Origin: Bacteroidota bacterium
GTDB lineage: Bacteria > Bacteroidota > Bacteroidia > Bacteroidales > P3
Length of the DNA stretch: 6,895 nt
NCBI GenBank assembly: GCA_030540495.1
Contig: JAUNWC010000080.1
Span: 1-6,895, forward strand
Direction: 5' to 3'
In this document: positions 1 to 4,414 of the stretch, piece after piece
Numbering within the stretch: position 1 is the stretch's first letter
Layout: the number at the start of each line of letters is the position of its first letter
Notes under the pieces: generated by a model
Told to the model about the DNA's origin: nothing
Database searches by the model: none
Seen by the model: the letters and a program-made list of their open reading frames with translations, nothing else
Translations under genes and position numbers: made by a program

Positions 1-83
1 AAAACGAAGATTCGTTCTTACTGATTATCAAGTAGTTACAAGGGTAAAAATGAGGAAAAATTATATAAGGCTATTTCTTTTTA

Positions 84-115
84 CAAAGTTACGAAGAAAA
101 TCTGACCTGTGCAAG
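84..115 (-). promoter_or_regulatory. Candidate Bacteroidota-type promoter firing out of the left edge
   Basis: On the minus strand TAACTTTG (plus 84-91) matches the Bacteroidota -7 consensus TAnnTTTG exactly. A CTTG (plus 112-115), one base off the TTTG -33 element, lies 20 bp upstream, which is the usual spacing. An A8T5 tract (plus 123-135) just upstream could serve as an UP-like element. The -33 region also sits inside a TGCAA-N4-TTGCA inverted repeat (110-123) that could be an operator. No minus-strand ATG occurs between here and position 1, so the leader would be at least about 75 nt and the gene it serves lies outside the window. The motif match is seen in the sequence; promoter activity is inferred. 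Confidence 0.5.
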
Positions 116-244
116 CATTTGCAAAAATTTTTTTTCTAACTGATTGATTCTCAGTAAACCGATTCTTTGTTTTTGGGGTAGGTTTTGATAGGTTTTTGTA
201 GGTTAGCATAAGTTATGATAGGTTGGGATAGGTTAGCATAGGTT

Positions 245-259
245 GGAGCCGTTGGCTCC
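245..259 (+). repeat. Array hairpin H1, left arm
   Basis: GGAGCC-GTT-GGCTCC is a 6-bp perfect GC-rich stem with a 3-nt loop, inserted after GGTT of a 10-bp unit. The same stem recurs in the right arm at 418-434. Confidence 0.9.
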
Positions 260-277
260 TATAAGTTAGCATAAGTT

Positions 278-292
278 GGAGGCACAGCCTCC
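278..292 (+). repeat. Array hairpin H2, left arm
   Basis: GGAGGC-ACA-GCCTCC has a 6-bp stem and 3-nt loop after AGTT of a unit. The hairpin at 525-539 is its exact reverse complement, loop included. The surrounding 32 bp (261-292) match the reverse complement of 525-556 at 30 positions. Confidence 0.9.
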
Positions 293-331
293 TTGTAGGT
301 TGGGATAGGTTATGATAAGTTAGCATAGGTT

Positions 332-346
332 ACAGCCACAGGCTGT
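332..346 (+). repeat. Array hairpin H3, left arm
   Basis: ACAGCC-ACA-GGCTGT has a 6-bp stem and 3-nt loop, is followed by TTTGTA, and closes the left arm. Together with the stem's final T it gives a short TTTT run, weakly terminator-like on the plus strand. Confidence 0.88.
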
Positions 347-352
347 TTTGTA

Positions 353-393
353 AGACGCATAAGCGTATAAAAAGAGAAACGGATTTGCCCTCC
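353..393. other. 41-bp spacer between the two opposed repeat arms
   Basis: This A-rich unique sequence separates the plus-oriented and minus-oriented arrays. It contains a small hairpin, ACGC-ATAA-GCGT (355-366), followed by an A-rich stretch and a C-rich end. It would be the loop if the two arms paired. I see no open reading frame, promoter consensus or target-site duplication in it. Confidence 0.6.
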
Positions 394-417
394 TATTATA
401 ACCTATCAAAACCTATA

Positions 418-434
418 AGGAGCCGACGGCTCCT
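418..434 (-). repeat. Array hairpin H1', right arm
   Basis: AGGAGCC-GAC-GGCTCCT has a 7-bp stem and 3-nt loop, with the same stem core as 245-259 but a different loop. The flank at 433-453 is an exact inverted copy of 228-248 (21 bp). Confidence 0.9.
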
Positions 435-524
435 CCAACCTATGCTAACCTATAAAAACTTATTACAACCTATGCTAACCTATAACAACCTATGCTAACT
501 TATCTTAACCTATGCTAACTTATA

Positions 525-539
525 GGAGGCTGTGCCTCC
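525..539 (-). repeat. Array hairpin H2', right arm
   Basis: GGAGGC-TGT-GCCTCC is the exact reverse complement of the left-arm hairpin at 278-292, including the loop. The hairpin therefore flips together with the units around it. Confidence 0.9.
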
Positions 540-556
540 AACCTATGCTAACCTAT

Positions 557-589
557 TACAAAACAGGCTGTGCCTGTGCCTGTGGCTGT
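557..589 (-). terminator. Array hairpin H3' and possible terminator of the glycosyltransferase gene
   Basis: ACAGGC-TGT-GCCTGT (563-577) has a 6-bp stem and 3-nt loop. Read on the minus strand it lies 15 nt past the glycosyltransferase stop codon and is followed by a T-run (GCCTGTTTTG), so it could act as a weak intrinsic terminator. The T-tract is short, which keeps this tentative. The segment also holds a CTGTGC/CTGTGC/CTGTGG hexamer run. This makes the hairpin unit about 12 bp longer than its left-arm counterpart at 328-352 and suggests slippage. Confidence 0.35.
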
Positions 590-592
590 AAA

Positions 593-1759
593 TTAGTTTT
601 TCCACTTTATTTTGTATTCTTTTTTGCGGAAGAAAAGTTTTTTTAATCTTAGATTGAAATTAAAAAACAAGAAATAAACCTCCAACAAAGGAGATATTAA
701 ATAAGGTATTTTGGTTTTTAGTTTTTTGCTACATTTGTTGTAATATATTATTTGCACCACCCACTTAACTACCAAAGGTACAAGTACAAACTGCCAGGGC
801 ATACCCAAAACAACCAGACCTATTAACAACAAGTATAAAAACAAAGTAGCCAAAGGCATAAGAGCCAAACGCAACTTAGTAAGCAAAGAAAAAGTTCTAT
901 GAGAAATATATTTTGAATAAGCAATACGTTTGAAATCAGAATAAGACTCTATGCCAAGTGTATTGACAAAGGAAGAAGGAGATAAGTTTATAAGCGTGTT
1001 TTTCTTATTGGCATAACGAGAAAGAAAATAATCCTCTTGCCTACATTTTTTTGTATATTGAGAAATGAAACCTCCTTGCTCAAAAAAGAATTTTTTGTTG
1101 TAAGCCATATTGTTACTATCTGCCGAAAAAGGCAAACCTATAAGTCCATAGCCCAAAAAATTCATTGCCCAATTAAGATGATAATACCTTGCTAAACTAT
1201 TGGCTATTCCTTTTTTGTACTCCATAGCACTATAACCAATAAGTATTTTTTTATCACTATCAACAAAAGGTAAAGATAAACTGCTTAACCAATTAAAATC
1301 CTTTATTTTACAAGTTACATCTGTTAAAATTATGGTATCATATTTTGCTGAGCGTATGCCTATAGAAAGAGAGAATTTTCTATCCGAAAACTTGTTCGCA
1401 TTTTGCTCCAAGTTTATAACCTTCATATTAGGATAGTTATTTTGCAAAACATGTAAAACATATTCAGAATCATCTTTTGAATTTTCATTAACTACCACTA
1501 TTTCAAACAAAGGATAGGCTTGCTCTAATATCATAATAAAATCCTCTTGCAATGCTTGTAAGTTGTTATTTACCACTACCACAACACTTACTCCCTTAGG
1601 CTGAAAATTGTTATCAGTAGAAGAATTTTTGGGCTTGTAGAAAACTATTTTGCCATAGATTATTATGTAGTGTAATAACTCAAACAGCACTATTATTCCC
1701 ACCACAATAGCCAAAAATAAAGTCAAAGTAGAAAACTCGTAATTCAAAAAATCAAACAT
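593..1759 (-). CDS. Membrane-anchored family 2 glycosyltransferase, Bacteroidota type
   Basis: This 388-residue protein is probably an inner-membrane glycosyltransferase that builds a cell-surface or exopolysaccharide glycan on the cytoplasmic face. Acceptor and sugar are unknown. A transmembrane helix spans about residues 12-36. A GT-A domain follows: the SVVVVV strand at 58-63, EIVVVNENS at 86-94 (family pattern VVNDxS) and ILTDVTC at 144-150 (family DXD, usually TDADC). QEDYF at 241-245 is a likely acceptor/base motif. Two hydrophobic helices (about 300-319 and 323-340) and a basic tail close it. The second metal-site Asp appears replaced by Thr149, and the Asp of VND by Glu92, so activity may be altered. 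It is divergent from tgt, and its ATG lacks a Shine-Dalgarno. It ends 3 bp from the repeat array. The family call is firm; the role is inferred. Confidence 0.85.
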   Translation of the reverse strand: MFDFLNYEFSTLTLFLAIVVGIIVLFELLHYIIIYGKIVFYKPKNSSTDNNFQPKGVSVVVVVNNNLQALQEDFIMILEQAYPLFEIVVVNENSKDDSEYVLHVLQNNYPNMKVINLEQNANKFSDRKFSLSIGIRSAKYDTIILTDVTCKIKDFNWLSSLSLPFVDSDKKILIGYSAMEYKKGIANSLARYYHLNWAMNFLGYGLIGLPFSADSNNMAYNKKFFFEQGGFISQYTKKCRQEDYFLSRYANKKNTLINLSPSSFVNTLGIESYSDFKRIAYSKYISHRTFSLLTKLRLALMPLATLFLYLLLIGLVVLGMPWQFVLVPLVVKWVVQIIYYNKCSKKLKTKIPYLISPLLEVYFLFFNFNLRLKKLFFRKKEYKIKWKN

Positions 1760-1782
1760 AAATAGTCAAAAATATTTTTATG

Positions 1783-1790
1783 CAAATTTA
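1783..1790 (-). promoter_or_regulatory. Candidate -7 element for the glycosyltransferase gene
   Basis: On the minus strand TAAATTTG matches TAnnTTTG exactly and ends 23 bp before the ATG at 1759, which would give a leader of roughly 18 nt. No convincing -33 TTTG lies at the normal distance. The nearest TTTG, in the palindrome TTTTGCAAAA (1816-1825), is about 30 bp upstream, which is too far. The element overlaps the region expected for the tgt -33 box. Confidence 0.4.
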
Positions 1791-1820
1791 TTCATTATTC
1801 ACTATTTATAAGTACTTTTG
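1787..1820 (+). promoter_or_regulatory. Candidate promoter for tgt and the downstream permease
   Basis: TACTTTTG (1813-1820) is an exact TAnnTTTG -7 element. TTTA (1787-1790), 22 bp upstream, is the best degenerate -33 box. Transcription would start near 1826, giving an A/T-rich leader of about 34 nt with no Shine-Dalgarno before the tgt ATG. The -7 element overlaps two small palindromes, AAGTACTT (1810-1817) and TTTTGCAAAA (1816-1825). Confidence 0.5.
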
Positions 1821-1859
1821 CAAAAAATTTTCTTTACTAAAAATTGTTAAAAACTTGGC

Positions 1860-2990
1860 ATGAACTTTGAAATTAACTATATATCACAAGATTGCAAGGC
1901 ACGTGCAGGCAAAATAAATACTGCACACGGGGAAATACTTACACCTATATTTATGCCTGTAGGCACTGTGGGTAGTGTCAAAGGCGTTGGGGCAGATATT
2001 TTAACTAATGATATAAAGGCTCAAATAATACTTGGCAACACCTACCACCTTTATCTTCGTCCAGGAACGGATATAATAAGAAAAGCAGGAGGAATACAGA
2101 AATTTAATTCTTGGAACAAACCTATGCTAACAGATAGTGGTGGGTTTCAGGTTTATTCTCTTGGAAAAATAAGAAAGATAAGCGAGGAAGGGTGTTTGTT
2201 TCGCTCACATATAGACGGCTCTTTGCATAACTTTACTCCCGAAAATGTTATGGACATTCAAAGGCTTATAGGAGCGGATATTATTATGGCTTTGGACGAA
2301 TGTACTCCTTATCCTTGTGAATACTCGTATGCAAAAAAATCTTTGGACATAACTTCTCTTTGGCTTAAACGTTGTTTTGAAAGATTTTCCTCTACTGAAC
2401 CTATATACGATTATCCTCAAAGTCTTTTCCCTATAGTGCAAGGCAGTGTGTATACAGATTTGAGAAAAAAGGCTTGTGAAAACGTTATACAATACAATGC
2501 TGAGGGCTACGCCATAGGAGGACTTTCTGTGGGTGAGCCTACCGAAAAAATGTATGAAATTGCAGATATTTGCACCGATATTTTGCCCAAAGACCGTCCA
2601 AGATATCTTATGGGAGTAGGCACGCCTCAAAATCTTTTGGAGTGCATAGCCTTAGGAATAGATATGTTTGACTGTGTTATGCCTACCCGCAATGGAAGAA
2701 ATGCTATGCTTTTCACTATGGAAGGAACTATGAATATGAGAAACAAAAAATGGGCAGAGGACTTCTCTTCTTTAGACCCTAATGGAACTTCTAAGGTTGA
2801 TAGCCTTTACACTAAGGCTTATCTTAGACATCTTTTTGTTTCCTCAGAGTTATTGGCTTTGGAAATAGCCTCCATACACAACCTTGCTTTTTATTTGGAA
2901 CTTATGCGAATGGCAAGAGAACATATTTTGCAAGGAGATTTTCTTGAGTGGAAAAACAAAATGGTAGTCAAACTTGCAACACGACTTTAA
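1860..2990 (+). CDS. tgt: tRNA-guanine transglycosylase (queuosine biosynthesis)
   Basis: Bacterial Tgt exchanges guanine 34 in the anticodon of tRNA-Asp, -Asn, -His and -Tyr for the queuosine precursor preQ1 in the cytoplasm. The 376-residue length is normal. TDSGGFQ at 91-97 supplies the catalytic Asp92. The GGLSVGEP stretch (220-227) and MGVGTP (251-256) line the substrate pocket. FDCVMPTRNGR at 270-280 carries the nucleophile Asp271 and the tRNA-recognition motif. The usual C-terminal zinc site (CxCxxC, then His) is not intact: the stretch around 305-320 has no cysteine, while His340 of IHNL remains. I recall the same loss in other Bacteroidota Tgt proteins, so it is probably a lineage trait rather than decay. 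The gene is probably cotranscribed with the permease 49 bp downstream, a pairing familiar in Bacteroidales. Confidence 0.97.
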   Translation: MNFEINYISQDCKARAGKINTAHGEILTPIFMPVGTVGSVKGVGADILTNDIKAQIILGNTYHLYLRPGTDIIRKAGGIQKFNSWNKPMLTDSGGFQVYSLGKIRKISEEGCLFRSHIDGSLHNFTPENVMDIQRLIGADIIMALDECTPYPCEYSYAKKSLDITSLWLKRCFERFSSTEPIYDYPQSLFPIVQGSVYTDLRKKACENVIQYNAEGYAIGGLSVGEPTEKMYEIADICTDILPKDRPRYLMGVGTPQNLLECIALGIDMFDCVMPTRNGRNAMLFTMEGTMNMRNKKWAEDFSSLDPNGTSKVDSLYTKAYLRHLFVSSELLALEIASIHNLAFYLELMRMAREHILQGDFLEWKNKMVVKLATRL

Positions 2991-2994
2991 TAAA

Positions 2995-3006
2995 TACTTA
3001 TAAGTA
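2995..3006. promoter_or_regulatory. 12-bp perfect palindrome in the tgt-permease gap
   Basis: TACTTATAAGTA is a perfect palindrome 4 bp after the tgt stop. A related ATAAGTACTT occurs at the tgt promoter (1808-1817). It could be an operator half-site pair or a chance A/T palindrome. There is no GC-rich stem or T-run, so it is not a terminator. Confidence 0.25.
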
Positions 3007-3024
3007 CAACAAAAACAATATATT

Positions 3025-3030
3025 AAGGGA
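3025..3030 (+). promoter_or_regulatory. Possible ribosome binding site of the permease gene
   Basis: AAGGGA lies 9 nt before the ATG at 3040. It is a modest Shine-Dalgarno match at a suitable distance, and supports this start in a window where most starts lack one. Confidence 0.4.
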
Positions 3031-3039
3031 TTAAAAGCA

Positions 3040-4137
3040 ATGAGCGGAAAATCTTATTTCCTAAACAAAATAGATTGGTACATTATCAAAAAAGTACTTG
3101 CCACTTTTTTTGTATCCATTATTTTGATAGACTTTGTTATCATTATAATAGATTTGAGTTTTAAGATAGATGATTTTATAGATAGGCAGGCTCCTTTAAA
3201 ATCTGTATTCATAGACTATTATCTTAACCTTGCGCCTTATTTTACCAATCAATTTGGGCACTTGTTCTTTTTTATCTCCATAGTTTTTGTTACCTCTCGT
3301 CTCACTCTTCGCTCAGAAATAGTTGCCATACTTGCCTCGGGTATATCTTTCAAAAGGTTGCTTCGTCCTTACATTGTTTCGGCTATATTTGTTGGTTTGT
3401 TTATGTTATATCTTTCCAACTTTCTTATTCCTCAACTTAATGTTGTTCGCTATGAATTTGAAAGAAAATATTACCGCAACAAATATACCAATATGCAAAC
3501 CAATATACATATACAAACCAACAAAAATACACAGGTTTATGTCCTTTCTTACAACAACGAGAACAACGTAGGTTACCTTTATAGCCAAGAAACTTTTGAT
3601 AAAAATTCTATAATAAAAAAAATTACTGCCGATGAGGCAAGATACGACTCTGTGAAAAAAGATTGGGTATTGTATAACTACACTCTTAGGACCATAGACG
3701 GCAAACAAGAGCAACTCTCAAAAGGCAATACTATGAGAATAAACAATGGACTAAAGCCTTTGGATTTCAATAATAAATTGTTTAAGGTGGATGTATTGGA
3801 TTATTTTGAACTCAACAAAGCCATAGAACGCGAGCGTATGAAAGGTAGCAACTTGGTTCAAGGTCTTTTAATAGAAAAAAATCAACGACTGTTTAACCCC
3901 ATTGCTTTTATAATATTAACAATTATTGGAGTAACGCTTTCTTGCAAAAAGAAACGAGGTGGTATGGGAGCCAATCTTGCCCTTGCTATTGCATTGGCTT
4001 TTATTCTTATTTTGCTAATGAAAATTATGGTAGCCTCTGCTCTGAACGGCAATCTTCCTCCTATTCTCGGAGAAGCCATACCTCTATTTCTGTTTAGCAT
4101 TGTGGCAATAATACTTGTAAAAAAAGCCCCAAAATAA
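3040..4137 (+). CDS. lptG: LptF/LptG-family permease (lipopolysaccharide export)
   Basis: This YjgP/YjgQ-family inner-membrane protein is expected to pair with the ATPase LptB to extract LPS from the inner membrane and pass it to the LptC/LptA bridge. The 365 residues fit the family. Three N-terminal membrane helices lie near 18-38, 66-86 and 108-130. A soluble periplasmic beta-jellyroll-like domain follows at about 135-275, then three C-terminal helices near 284-301, 311-334 and 343-361. The cytoplasmic coupling segment RSEIVAILASGISFKRL (91-107) and the SCKKKRGGMG loop (301-310) are family hallmarks. LptF and LptG cannot be told apart with certainty here, so the symbol is provisional. The gene probably shares the tgt transcript. 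It converges on the TSCPD gene with 9 bp between stops and no obvious terminator. Confidence 0.9.
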   Translation: MSGKSYFLNKIDWYIIKKVLATFFVSIILIDFVIIIIDLSFKIDDFIDRQAPLKSVFIDYYLNLAPYFTNQFGHLFFFISIVFVTSRLTLRSEIVAILASGISFKRLLRPYIVSAIFVGLFMLYLSNFLIPQLNVVRYEFERKYYRNKYTNMQTNIHIQTNKNTQVYVLSYNNENNVGYLYSQETFDKNSIIKKITADEARYDSVKKDWVLYNYTLRTIDGKQEQLSKGNTMRINNGLKPLDFNNKLFKVDVLDYFELNKAIERERMKGSNLVQGLLIEKNQRLFNPIAFIILTIIGVTLSCKKKRGGMGANLALAIALAFILILLMKIMVASALNGNLPPILGEAIPLFLFSIVAIILVKKAPK

Positions 4138-4146
4138 CATAGAACC

Positions 4147-4410
4147 TTATCTCACCCTATGGATGTTTTGAATCTGCTCTAAGGCTTTGGATAATTGGTC
4201 TGGGCAACTCGTACCTTTTCCTTTGCAATCTATACCTTTAAGTCTTTTTATCACCTCTTCTACTTTCATTCCTTTTACCAAAGAGGCTACACCCTTAGTA
4301 TTGCCATCACATCCTCCCTCAAATCTCACTTTTTCTACCACATCGTTTTCTACTTCCACTTCTATTGATTTGGAACAAGTGCCTTTTGTTTTGTATAATA
4401 AAGTTTTCAT
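4147..4410 (-). CDS. Small TSCPD-domain protein (TIGR03905-like)
   Basis: This 87-residue protein belongs to the small stand-alone TSCPD-domain family. It resembles the C-terminal TSCPD module of some vitamin B12-dependent ribonucleotide reductases; the function of the stand-alone form is unknown to me. The signature TSCPDQL is at 67-73. Cysteines 12, 34, 62 and 69 could form a metal or redox site, and GGCDGNTKG (32-40) is also conserved in what I recall of the family. It is the last gene of the minus-strand operon. Its ATG lies 4 bp after the radA stop. The only Shine-Dalgarno-like sequence, AAGGA (4412-4416), overlaps that stop and sits 1 nt from the ATG, so translation is probably coupled to radA. 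Confidence 0.88.
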   Translation of the reverse strand: MKTLLYKTKGTCSKSIEVEVENDVVEKVRFEGGCDGNTKGVASLVKGMKVEEVIKRLKGIDCKGKGTSCPDQLSKALEQIQNIHRVR

Positions 4411-4414
4411 ATCC

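Larger units (their letters stand above)
181..352 (+). repeat. Left arm of 10-bp repeat array with three inserted hairpins
   Basis: This arm is a tandem array of 10-bp units, consensus RGTTNNNATA, in perfect 10-bp register. There are ten plain units, starting at 181, 191, 201, 211, 221, 231, 264, 298, 308 and 318. The commonest is RGTTAGCATA. Three longer units start at 241, 274 and 328. In these a 15-nt perfect hairpin replaces the variable centre and the unit resumes with TATA, TTGTA or TTTGTA. Unit length is not a multiple of three, and TAG recurs in the units, so the array is not coding. The same family appears inverted at 394-589. I do not recognise a named repeat family, and no transposase is nearby. 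Confidence 0.93.
394..589 (-). repeat. Right arm of 10-bp repeat array, inverted, with three inserted hairpins
   Basis: These are the same RGTTNNNATA units as the left arm but on the minus strand, reading TATNNNAACY on the plus strand. Eleven plain units start at 394, 404, 441, 451, 461, 471, 481, 491, 501, 511 and 544. Longer hairpin-bearing units lie at 414-440, 521-543 and 554-589. Five units read RGTTAGCATA, and the unit at 404-413 is the exact reverse complement of the one at 181-190. The hairpin order along the chromosome (GGAGCC, GGAGGC, ACAGSC stems) is the same as in the left arm although the units are flipped, so the right arm is not a simple mirror copy. It ends 3 bp from the glycosyltransferase stop codon and would form the 3' part of that transcript. 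Confidence 0.93.

Noticed and set aside
50..139. 29-codon plus-strand frame starting ATG AGG AAA
   Set aside because: It is very short, has no ribosome binding site, and overlaps the minus-strand promoter candidate.
181..589. CRISPR array
   Set aside because: The repeat unit is 10 bp with no unique spacers between repeats, the orientation flips midway, and no cas gene is near.
181..589. Insertion sequence or MITE with terminal inverted repeats
   Set aside because: There is no transposase, no target-site duplication, and the inverted similarity is spread over short units rather than terminal repeats. A non-autonomous origin is not excluded.
2205..2630. 141-residue open frame antisense to tgt
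   Set aside because: It lies wholly within the conserved tgt gene, is rich in Arg, Phe and His as expected from a shadow frame, and has no recognisable motif.
3323..4100. Open frames overlapping the permease gene (3323-3571 plus, 3406-3714 minus, 3882-4100 minus)
   Set aside because: All overlap a clear LptF/LptG-family gene in other frames and show no family motifs of their own.
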